NCBI GenBank assembly: GCA_041484135.1
Contig: JBGPHD010000121.1
Location: forward strand, 1-9,594
Reading direction: 5' to 3'
Origin: JACORV01 sp041484135
GTDB taxonomy: Bacteria > Gemmatimonadota > Gemmatimonadetes > Gemmatimonadales > JACORV01
Length of the DNA: 9,594 nt
Part shown: piece by piece, positions 1 through 6,130 of the stretch
Layout: the number at the start of each line of letters is the position of its first letter
How positions within the stretch are numbered: position 1 is the stretch's first letter
Translations under genes and position numbers: made by a program
The notes under the pieces: generated by a model
What the model was told of the DNA's origin: nothing
Databases searched by the model: none
Seen by the model: the letters and a program-made list of their open reading frames with translations, nothing else

Positions 1-347
1 AGCACCGCGCCCGCGCCGATGGAGCACCCCCGCTTGAGGAGCGTGTGTGCCAGCTCCTTCTTGAAGCCGCTGCGCGGGAAGGTCTCGTTCGTGAACACGA
101 CGTACGGCCCCACGAACACCCCATCCTCGATGGTCACGCCCTCCCACACCGCCACGCCGTTCTTGATGATCACGTCATCGCCGATCACCGCGTCGCGCTC
201 GATGTAGCAATGCTCGCCGACGTTGCAGCGGGCCCCGACGACCGCGCCCTCGCACACGTGCGCGAACGCCCAGACCCGCGTGCCGGTGCCGACGCGGTCG
301 CTCTCGACCAGCGCCTGGGCGTGCTTGAAGAACGCCGCCTCAGCCAT
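1..347 (-). CDS. Left-handed beta-helix sugar N-acyltransferase (WxcM/WlbB/FdtC-like), 3' end cut by window edge
   Basis: The 115 visible residues show hexapeptide-repeat (left-handed beta-helix) sequence: VGTGTRVW at 19-26, AVVGARCNVG at 35-44, AVIGDDVIIKNGV at 53-65 and TIEDGVFVGPYVVFTNETFPRS at 72-93 (the last split here as TIEDGVFVGPYVV then FTNETFPRS). The stretch ending in FTN-x-x-FPRS is typical of the WxcM/WlbB/FdtC group, which transfers an acetyl (or other acyl) group from acyl-CoA to the amine of a nucleotide-linked amino sugar in the cytoplasm. His30 lies in the usual AHV position of the first coils. The start ATG at 345-347 has a good ribosome binding site (GGGAG, 7 nt spacing) and lies 33 bp after the sugar transferase stop. 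The family is usually about 150-200 residues or longer, so the C-terminus lies beyond base 1. The upstream PLP aminotransferase would provide the amine. The exact sugar cannot be told. Confidence 0.88.
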   Translation of the reverse strand, partial: MAEAAFFKHAQALVESDRVGTGTRVWAFAHVCEGAVVGARCNVGEHCYIERDAVIGDDVIIKNGVAVWEGVTIEDGVFVGPYVVFTNETFPRSGFKKELAHTLLKRGCSIGAGAV

Positions 348-354
348 GCCCCTG

Positions 355-359
355 CTCCC
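355..359 (-). promoter_or_regulatory. Ribosome binding site of the acyltransferase
   Basis: The minus strand reads GGGAG here, with 7 nt before the ATG at 345-347. It supports this start and shows that the acyltransferase has its own strong initiation site after the 33-bp gap that follows the sugar transferase. Confidence 0.6.
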
Positions 360-380
360 TCACGAGTGCCCTGCCCGCGC

Positions 381-1718
381 TCAGAAGCCGCCCCTCCCCA
401 CGAAGACCACGGGGATGGTCCTGACGAGTATCACCACGTCAAGCCACAATGAGAAGTTCTCGATGTAGTAAAGGTCCATCGCCACCATCTGATTGAACGA
501 CACGCGGGCGCGGCCGCCCACCTGCCACAGGCCCGTCATTCCCGGACGCACCGCGAAGCGGCCGAAGTGCCAGGGCCGGTAGTTCTCCAGCTCGTAGACC
601 GCGCTGGGCCTCGGACCCACGAGACTCATCTCGCCGCGGAGGACGTTGAACAGCTGGGGCAGCTCGTCGAGGCTGTAGCGCCGGAGGAACTGTCCCACCC
701 GGGTGATGCGGGGATCGTCCCTGAGCTTGCCGTGCTTGCCGTCGGCGTCCGTGACGACCTTGGCGATCAGCTCGCGGTGCGACTGGTCCGGCGCGCCGTG
801 CGTCATGGTGCGGAACTTGAAGAAGCGGAACTGGCGCCTCTGGTACCCCACCGGTTCGCTGACATACAGGGCCGGCCCCGGCGATGTCAGGACGACGGCG
901 AGGGCGATGCCGAGGAGCAGGGGCGAGAGGGCGAGCAGCAACGCGAGCGACCCCGCCACATCGACGAGCCGCTTGACGGCCAGCTGCAGCCCGCGGACCG
1001 AGGTCCCGTGAATGGACGCCACGTCGGCCTGGTCGTACTCGCGCTGCCAGGGCTCGGCGGCGACCGCGTCGAACGGCGGTCCCACGATGTGGACGTCGAG
1101 CCCCGCCGTCCGGCACCGCTGCACCAGCGCGAACAGCTCGTCGTTCGCGGTCCCCTCCCAGCACACGAACGCATCCGACACGCCGGTGGCGACCAACGTG
1201 TCCAGATCGTCCAGGGAGCCGATGTGCGCCAGGCCGTTGCCCGGCACTCCGGATTCCGCGGCCGCGGAGATCACCCCCGCGAAGACGACACCGAGGAGCG
1301 GCTCCAGGGTGACCCTTCGGGCGAACTCCGCGACGGCGTTCGGCCTGCCGAGGAGGACCGCGCGGCGCTGCAACACGGGCAGGTCGCGCGCGAGGGCCAC
1401 GAGCACGGAGACGGCGGCGAGCCGCGCCACGGCCGCGGCCGGGAGCGCCACGGCGGCGCGGAACGCGGTGGGACCGCTCAGGGCCAGCGACTGCTTGGCG
1501 GCGACGTGCACCGCGGCGTAGGCGATGAGGAGCAGCACGCTCCCGGTGATCAGCCGCCACAGGTGCGGAGCAGGCCGGAGCCAGACCCGCGACTTGTAGA
1601 GGTCCATGAGGCGGAAGACGGGCACCAGCAGGAACGCCACCGCGACCAGTCCGGCCCGCGTCCCGCCGGCCGCCAGCTCCGACCGGTCCAGGAGCACGAG
1701 GGCGAGGACGCCCACCAT
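381..1718 (-). CDS. Polyprenyl-phosphate sugar-1-phosphate transferase (bacterial sugar transferase, WbaP/EpsL-type)
   Basis: This is a membrane enzyme that would move a sugar-1-phosphate from a nucleotide sugar to undecaprenyl phosphate, the first membrane step of glycan repeat-unit assembly. Numbering from the ATG at 1716-1718 (445 residues), hydrophobic segments lie near 1-11, 21-41, 54-74 and 86-110. A Rossmann-like CoA-binding-type region follows at about 117-215. The catalytic domain begins with a membrane-inserting helix at about 248-280 (VKRLVDVAGSLALLLALSP) and continues with FRFFKFRTM 297-305, RRYSLDELPQLFNVLRGEMS 346-365, LVGPRP 366-371 and RPGMTGLWQV 391-400. All are hallmarks of the family. 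The start is uncertain: no ATG, GTG or TTG occurs in any frame between the aminotransferase stop (1784) and this ATG, the ATG falls inside the first membrane helix, and it has no clear ribosome binding site. The frame stays open upstream and a basic leader (RRFWPFRRYGLSK) looks native. A GTG at 1881-1883, overlapping the aminotransferase, is an alternative. Confidence 0.9.
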   Translation of the reverse strand: MVGVLALVLLDRSELAAGGTRAGLVAVAFLLVPVFRLMDLYKSRVWLRPAPHLWRLITGSVLLLIAYAAVHVAAKQSLALSGPTAFRAAVALPAAAVARLAAVSVLVALARDLPVLQRRAVLLGRPNAVAEFARRVTLEPLLGVVFAGVISAAAESGVPGNGLAHIGSLDDLDTLVATGVSDAFVCWEGTANDELFALVQRCRTAGLDVHIVGPPFDAVAAEPWQREYDQADVASIHGTSVRGLQLAVKRLVDVAGSLALLLALSPLLLGIALAVVLTSPGPALYVSEPVGYQRRQFRFFKFRTMTHGAPDQSHRELIAKVVTDADGKHGKLRDDPRITRVGQFLRRYSLDELPQLFNVLRGEMSLVGPRPSAVYELENYRPWHFGRFAVRPGMTGLWQVGGRARVSFNQMVAMDLYYIENFSLWLDVVILVRTIPVVFVGRGGF

Positions 1719-1783
1719 GCCCAGATCGACCGTTGCGGCGGCGAGCTTGGAGAGGCCGTACCGGCGGAACGGCCAGAACCGCC

Positions 1784-2908
1784 TTACCGCCTGTAGAACG
1801 AGCGGATCGTCTCGGCGACGTATTGTTGGGATCCCTCCGTCAACTCCGGGTAGATCGGCAGCGACAGGATCTCCGCGCAACACCGTTCCGCGACGGGAAA
1901 GTCGCCACGGGCGTGCCCGAGATACGCATACGCCTGCTGGAGGTGCAGCGGGATCGGGTAATGCAGACCGAATTGGATGCCGGCCTGCTTGAGGTGCGCC
2001 ATCAGGTCGTCGCGGCGGGCGGCGCGCACGACGAACAGGTGATACACGTGCCGGCCCTCCGGCTCGTCCGACGGCGTGGTGAGCCCGGGGATGCCCGCGA
2101 GGAGCGCGCGGTACCGGTCGGCGGCGCGACGCCGCGCCTCGGTCCACGCCTCCAGGTGCTGCAGCTTCACCCACAGGACGCCGCCCTGCAGCTCTTCCAT
2201 CCGGTAGTTGTGGCCTTCCATCTCGTGGACGTACTTGACCGCCGAGCCGTGGTCGCGCAGCCGGAGGACGCGCTCGTGGAGGGCCTGGTCGTTCGTCACG
2301 ACCGCTCCCGCTTCGCCGTACGCGCCGAGGTTCTTCCCCGGATAGAACGAGAAGGCCCCGATCGCGCCGAACGTCCCGACCCGCTTCCCGCGCCACTCGG
2401 CGAGATGGGCCTGCGCGCAATCCTCCACGACCAGCAGCCCGTGCTTCGCGGCGACCGCGAGGATCGCGTCCATGGCGACGGGGCGTCCGTAGAGGTGGAC
2501 GGGGATGATCGCCTTCGTCCGCGGCGTGATGGCCGCCTCCAGGCGGGCCGGGTCCATGTTGAAGGTGTGCTCGTCCTGGTCGACGAAGACCACCTTCGCC
2601 CCGGTCAGCGTCACGCAGGCGGCCGTGGCGATGAACGTGTTCACCGGCACGATGACCTCGTCGCCGTGTCCCACCCCCAGCGCCCAGAGGGCGACGTGCA
2701 GCGCATCGGTCCCCGAGCTCAGGCCGGCGCAATGCGCCGCGCCCTGCGCCTTCGCGAAGGCCTCCTCGAAGCGCCGCACCTTCGGCCCCGAGATGTAGGC
2801 CGCCCGGTCGAGCACATCGTGGACTTCCCGAAGAATGTCCTCGCGGATCGTCCGGTACTGGGCCGCCAGCTCCATGAAGGGCACCCGCGTTTCGGTCGCC
2901 TGGCTCAC
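1784..2908 (-). CDS. DegT/DnrJ/EryC1/StrS-family PLP-dependent sugar aminotransferase
   Basis: This enzyme would transfer an amino group, usually from glutamate, to a keto-sugar nucleotide, giving an amino sugar for a surface glycan. Family marks, numbered from the GTG start (374 residues): VPFMELAAQY 9-18, LSSGTDAL 63-70 (phosphate binding), VEDCAQAH 161-168 with Asp163 facing the PLP pyridine nitrogen, FSFYPGKNLGAYGEAGA 186-202 with Lys192 as the Schiff-base lysine, and HNYRMEELQ 223-231. Length is normal. The lysine segment resembles the group that includes the 3-keto-sugar aminotransferases (FdtB/QdtB/WlbC types), but substrate position is not fixed by this. The GTG start overlaps the isomerase stop by 4 bp (GTGA) and is preceded by GGGGGAG at 5 nt. 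An ATG at 2942-2944 would add 12 residues but lacks this site. The acyltransferase two genes downstream is the likely next step. Confidence 0.93.
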   Translation of the reverse strand: MSQATETRVPFMELAAQYRTIREDILREVHDVLDRAAYISGPKVRRFEEAFAKAQGAAHCAGLSSGTDALHVALWALGVGHGDEVIVPVNTFIATAACVTLTGAKVVFVDQDEHTFNMDPARLEAAITPRTKAIIPVHLYGRPVAMDAILAVAAKHGLLVVEDCAQAHLAEWRGKRVGTFGAIGAFSFYPGKNLGAYGEAGAVVTNDQALHERVLRLRDHGSAVKYVHEMEGHNYRMEELQGGVLWVKLQHLEAWTEARRRAADRYRALLAGIPGLTTPSDEPEGRHVYHLFVVRAARRDDLMAHLKQAGIQFGLHYPIPLHLQQAYAYLGHARGDFPVAERCCAEILSLPIYPELTEGSQQYVAETIRSFYRR

Positions 2909-3528
2909 GGCTTCTCCCCCGCCGAAGATCCCATCGACTCCCACTTGGCCGCGTGCTGCGTGACCGCCGGATGCGACACCAGGAGGTGCCAGACCACCGC
3001 CTGGAACGCCTCGGTGTGCGGCGTCACGAGCGCGGGGTCCACCGTCGGCACGATCACGACGGCGTCGCCGTGGCGCGCCGTGTACCCGCCGTCGCGCCCC
3101 ACCACGCCGAGCACCTTCGCTCCGCGCTCACGCGCCAGCTCGACCGCGCGAACGAGGACGACGCTGACGCCCCGCTCCAGGGATCCGCCGCCCACGGAGA
3201 AGACGAACACGCCGTCCCGGTCCGAGAGCCGGCTCCCCTTGAGCCAGTCGGCGAAGCACGTCTCCCATCCGTCATCGTTGATGCGCGCCGTGAGCTCGGA
3301 GACGTTGTCGGTCGGGGCGTAACACTCGATCGCCCCCAGCTTGCGGAAGTCGTTCACGGCGTGCGACGCGTGCCCCGCCCCGCCGCCGACGCCGAGGAAG
3401 AACAGGCGCCCCTGCCGCGAGCGCACCTCCGCCACGGCCTGGGCCAGACGCTCCACGGCGCTGACGTCGATCAGGGCCGCGATGGCGCCCACCTGCTCGA
3501 GGAACCTACGCGCGAATTCCGTCGGCAT
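2905..3528 (-). CDS. SIS-domain sugar-phosphate isomerase, GmhA-like (phosphoheptose isomerase type)
   Basis: The 207-residue protein is a single SIS (sugar isomerase) domain after a short N-terminal helix. FLGVGGGAGHASH at 44-56 and FSVGGGS at 110-116 fill the places of the phosphosugar-binding loops that in GmhA read like GNGGSA and SGNS. NDFRKLGAIE 59-68 and the segment 73-92 (DNVSELTARINDDGWETCFA) are well ordered, and HTEAFQAVVWHLL 171-183 matches the C-terminal helix that carries the catalytic histidine in GmhA (His181 here by position). GmhA converts sedoheptulose 7-phosphate to D-glycero-D-manno-heptose 7-phosphate, and with a sugar kinase and a GmhB-like phosphatase next to it that role is plausible. 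The glycine-rich loops differ from classical GmhA, so another ketose phosphate is possible. The ATG start overlaps the end of the phosphatase gene by 23 bp; no other good start is seen. Confidence 0.85.
   Translation of the reverse strand: MPTEFARRFLEQVGAIAALIDVSAVERLAQAVAEVRSRQGRLFFLGVGGGAGHASHAVNDFRKLGAIECYAPTDNVSELTARINDDGWETCFADWLKGSRLSDRDGVFVFSVGGGSLERGVSVVLVRAVELARERGAKVLGVVGRDGGYTARHGDAVVIVPTVDPALVTPHTEAFQAVVWHLLVSHPAVTQHAAKWESMGSSAGEKP
2914..2920 (-). promoter_or_regulatory. Ribosome binding site deciding the aminotransferase GTG start
   Basis: The minus strand reads GGGGGAG, followed by 5 nt and then the GTG at 2906-2908. This favours the GTG over the in-frame ATG at 2942-2944. The site sits inside the end of the isomerase gene, and the GTGA stop/start overlap implies coupled translation. 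Confidence 0.55.
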
Positions 3529-4093
3529 TCCGCCATCCCGCTCTCATGGAGTCCCCGATCACGCCGGCCGCATCCATCAGCCCGCTCACCACGAAGTCCG
3601 CGTCCCCGCCCGCCACCGCTTCGCCGCCGACCCGGATGGTGCGGCAGGAGGCCCGCCGGCCGGCCTCGACGTCCCGCCACGTGTCGCCCACCATGAACGA
3701 CCGGGCGAGGTCGAGCCCGTGCCGGTCCGCCAGGTCGAGCAGCATGCCGGGCCTGGGCTTCCGGCACGCGCATCCATCGGCGTCGTCGTGCGGGCAGACC
3801 ACGACCTCTTCGACGGCCAGCGCCGCCCGGAGCTGCCTGGTCATCTCGGCCAGCACCAGCGGGTCGAGGTGCCCGCGGGCGATGTCCGGCTGGTTGGACA
3901 CCACGAAGACCGGAAGGCCCAACGCGCCCAGGCGCTTCACGAACGCCGGCGCGTCCTCCCGGAGCCGGAACTCCTCTGAGAGCCGCGGCGAACCCCAGTG
4001 TCCGTCGCGAAGGACCAGCTCGTTCAGGATGCCGTCCCGGTCCGAGAACACCGCGGGCCGGCGGCCGGCCCTCTCTCCGTCGTCACTTGGCAT
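3506..4093 (-). CDS. HAD-superfamily phosphatase, GmhB/HisB-N type (heptose bisphosphate phosphatase-like)
   Basis: This 195-residue protein matches the GmhB/HisB-N group, which removes a phosphate from a sugar bisphosphate or histidinol phosphate. Motif I is FSDRDGILNE at 16-25, with Asp18 as nucleophile and Asp20 as acid/base. Motif II is SNQ at 66-68. The zinc loop has all four ligands: Cys100, His102, Cys108, Cys110. Lys112 follows (CRKPRPGM), and the metal-binding motif is VGDTWRDVEAG 135-145 with Asp137 and Asp141. In GmhB it acts on heptose 1,7-bisphosphate, giving heptose 1-phosphate for nucleotidyl transfer. The kinase and isomerase neighbours favour that over histidine biosynthesis, as there are no his genes. 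The segment SNQPDIARG departs from the common TNQSGIARG. The ATG start is 8 bp after the methyltransferase stop. The frame is open much further upstream, but that part lies antiphase inside the methyltransferase. Confidence 0.9.
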   Translation of the reverse strand: MPSDDGERAGRRPAVFSDRDGILNELVLRDGHWGSPRLSEEFRLREDAPAFVKRLGALGLPVFVVSNQPDIARGHLDPLVLAEMTRQLRAALAVEEVVVCPHDDADGCACRKPRPGMLLDLADRHGLDLARSFMVGDTWRDVEAGRRASCRTIRVGGEAVAGGDADFVVSGLMDAAGVIGDSMRAGWRNADGIRA

Positions 4094-4101
4094 CGAACGG
4101 C

Positions 4102-4995
4102 TCACGCGGCCCGCCTGGAAACGGCGAGGAGCGAGTAGCCCCAGATCATCCGGCCACCGGTCCCCACTTCGAGCGCCCGCCCGGCCCACTGTACCGCCCG
4201 TTTCGCCGTGCGCATGGCCAGACTCGCCGAGATGATGACCGGCGCCTGCGTCAGGCTCACGGGGACGAGGCCGGCCTTCTCCATCGCCGTCCGCAGATGG
4301 GGCGCGTCGAACGAGCACATGTGGATGGGCGGGTCGAAGCCCTGCTGCGAGAAGCGCTGCGACTCGAGCATGTAGACGTCCTTGAAGCCCAGGAGCCGCC
4401 GCATCCCGCCCAGCGTCAACGTGAAGGCGACGTTCGGGACGACGACCAGGAGCACGCCGCCCGGCTTGAGCAGCGTCGCGATGCGCTCCAGGACCGGCAG
4501 GGGCCGCGGGACGTGCTCCAGGACGTTCAGCATCGTCACGCACTCCAACCCGGCGCCCGCACCCGCGACGTAGGTCTCGAGGTCGCCCTCGACCAAGCGG
4601 ACATCGTACCGCGACAGGGCGGCCCGGCAATTCTCCGCGCCGGCTTCCACGCCGATCGCCGCGATGCCGTGATCGAGCGCCGCCCGGACGAACCGTCCCT
4701 GCCCCGCGCCGAGGTCCACGAGCGACCGGACCCCGAGCCCCTGGAGGCGCTCGATCACCGCGCGGTTGAGACCGTCCTCGCCCCCGTGCCACGTCTCCTG
4801 GTGCCGGGCCGAGTAGGCGTCGTCGTAGTACCGCGAGAGGCTCTCGGCGTCCGGGACCGGATTGACGAAGTGGAAGGCGCAGTCGGCACAGCGCACGCAC
4901 CGGAACGTGGTGGCTCCGAGCACCTTGGAGCAGACGGTGACTTCGCGTCCCGATCCGCACAGCGGGCACGGCTGCTCGCTGGACCCCACGTTCAC
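4102..4995 (-). CDS. Class I SAM-dependent methyltransferase with N-terminal zinc ribbon
   Basis: The 297-residue protein begins with a likely zinc ribbon: Cys10-x2-Cys13 and Cys36-x2-Cys39 (extra Cys at 22 and 33), followed by FHFVNPVP, a layout common in sugar and small-molecule methyltransferases. The Rossmann SAM-binding core has motif I LVDLGAGQGRF 92-102, acidic Glu117 (IGVEAG) at the end of strand 2, Asp138 (EGDLE), NVLEHV 157-162 and LLKPGGVLLVVVPN 175-188. It would methylate a hydroxyl or carbon of a nucleotide sugar or of the finished glycan. The substrate cannot be read from the sequence. The start is GTG, 9 bp after the kinase stop; a second GTG lies two codons in, and neither has a strong ribosome binding site. 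Its position between kinase and phosphatase suggests that it decorates the same sugar. Confidence 0.9.
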   Translation of the reverse strand: MNVGSSEQPCPLCGSGREVTVCSKVLGATTFRCVRCADCAFHFVNPVPDAESLSRYYDDAYSARHQETWHGGEDGLNRAVIERLQGLGVRSLVDLGAGQGRFVRAALDHGIAAIGVEAGAENCRAALSRYDVRLVEGDLETYVAGAGAGLECVTMLNVLEHVPRPLPVLERIATLLKPGGVLLVVVPNVAFTLTLGGMRRLLGFKDVYMLESQRFSQQGFDPPIHMCSFDAPHLRTAMEKAGLVPVSLTQAPVIISASLAMRTAKRAVQWAGRALEVGTGGRMIWGYSLLAVSRRAA

Positions 4996-5004
4996 GCGCC
5001 CGGC

Positions 5005-6123
5005 CTAGTCACCATAGCGGGCGGTCCCGGCTGCCGGCGCGTCGTCGTTCTGCTGCGGCGTGGCGCGGTTGCCGCCGAGCGCCGAGGTCGCGGTGGGGTG
5101 GAGGATCATGGCCTGCGTGCTCGCCACGTTGGCGACGACCTTCGCGCCCTCGCGCTCGAGGTAGTAGTAGAGTCGCGGCATGCCGCGGCTCATCATGAAG
5201 TCCTCCAGCCGGCGGCCGTCCTGCGGGCAGTACAGCATGAGGAACCCGCCGCCGCCCGCGCCGATGATCTTCCCGCCCAGCACGCCGAACCGCTCCCGCA
5301 CCTCATCGTAGATCTGGTCCCACACCGTGGCGCTGATCTTCTCGGACATCCGCTTCTTGTGCTCCCAATGCTGGTGCAGCAGGCATCCCCAGGTGTCAAA
5401 GTTCTCCGATTCGATCGCCTCGAGGATGCGGTACCCGAGCTCCTTGATGCCGTTCAGCGAATCCTCGATGGGGCCGCGCTCCGCCGCGCTGCCGTTCATG
5501 GCGGCATGCTGGCGCGCGAGCACCTCCGGCGCGTTGCGGTTCAAGCCGGTGTAGTAGATGTGGGTGTGGCTCACCAGGTCGGTGATGGCGCTCTCGCGCA
5601 GGCTGGCCTGCCGCACCTCGACATCGCCGTTATGCATGATCTCGAGCACCGTCAGGCCACCATAGGCCGCCATGTACTGGTCCTGCTTGCCGATCGGCTT
5701 CTTGAGGACGTTCAGCTCGATGAAGCACGCCTCCTTGGCCAGGACGTCCATCGACACGTAGTCCCGGCGGTACTGGTGCAGCGCCAGCAACAACCCCACC
5801 AGGTACGCGCCCGAGGAGCCGACGCCGGTCCCGGCCGGCAGGTCGGCCATGGACGCGATCTCCATCCGGTCGTTGATGCCCTGGATGCGCAGTGCCTCGC
5901 GCACCAGATCGTGCTCGACCTGCGAGAGATGATCGACGATCTGGCTCTTGGCCGAGTAGTGCACGCGGATCTTGCGGTCGACGCCCGGCGGATTCGTCAT
6001 CACGTACATGTACTTGTCGATGCCCATCGCGAAGATGAACCCGCCGTGCTTGCCGTAATACGACGGCAGGTCCGTCCCACCACCACCGAGGGTTACGCGG
6101 AACGGGGTCCTGGTGATGATCAT
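5005..6123 (-). CDS. GHMP-family sugar kinase, HddA-like (heptose 7-phosphate 1-kinase type)
   Basis: The protein has the three GHMP motifs: N-terminal RTPFRVTLGGGGTDLPSYY (5-23), the ATP-binding loop DLPAGTGVGSSGAY (94-107), and GGKIIGAGGGGFLMLYC (283-299). GKQDQY at 145-150 supplies the likely catalytic Asp148. The GGGGTDLP-type N-terminus is typical of the HddA branch, which phosphorylates the anomeric position of D-glycero-D-manno-heptose 7-phosphate; galactokinases and mevalonate kinases read differently here. The family body ends near residue 336. The last ~36 residues (to 372) are a polar, low-complexity tail rich in Ala, Asn, Gln and Thr. The start ATG lies 7 bp after the epimerase stop, with GAGGGG just upstream. 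The downstream HAD phosphatase would then remove the 7-phosphate. L-fucose or other anomeric kinases are alternatives. Confidence 0.9.
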   Translation of the reverse strand: MIITRTPFRVTLGGGGTDLPSYYGKHGGFIFAMGIDKYMYVMTNPPGVDRKIRVHYSAKSQIVDHLSQVEHDLVREALRIQGINDRMEIASMADLPAGTGVGSSGAYLVGLLLALHQYRRDYVSMDVLAKEACFIELNVLKKPIGKQDQYMAAYGGLTVLEIMHNGDVEVRQASLRESAITDLVSHTHIYYTGLNRNAPEVLARQHAAMNGSAAERGPIEDSLNGIKELGYRILEAIESENFDTWGCLLHQHWEHKKRMSEKISATVWDQIYDEVRERFGVLGGKIIGAGGGGFLMLYCPQDGRRLEDFMMSRGMPRLYYYLEREGAKVVANVASTQAMILHPTATSALGGNRATPQQNDDAPAAGTARYGD

Positions 6124-6130
6124 GCGCCCC

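Noticed and set aside
567..1796. Long plus-strand open frame across the sugar transferase
   Set aside because: It is antisense to a well-conserved catalytic domain. The translated protein is low-complexity and charged, with no family resemblance.
1733..3322. Long plus-strand open frame (about 530 codons)
   Set aside because: It is antisense to the aminotransferase and SIS isomerase, shows no recognisable motif, and has the composition of a shadow frame.
3506..4093. HAD protein as histidinol-phosphatase (HisB N-terminal domain)
   Set aside because: No other his gene is present, and the neighbours are a sugar kinase, a SIS isomerase and a sugar nucleotide enzyme, so a sugar bisphosphate is the better substrate guess.
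4094..4969. N-terminal extension of the HAD phosphatase frame
   Set aside because: It is an off-frame reading of the methyltransferase gene. The HAD motif I sits 16 residues after the ATG at 4093, as expected for a normal start.
5005..6123. GHMP protein as galactokinase or mevalonate kinase
   Set aside because: The N-terminal motif RTPFRVTLGGGGTDLP is that of the HddA-like branch. The galactokinase signature and an isoprenoid gene context are absent.
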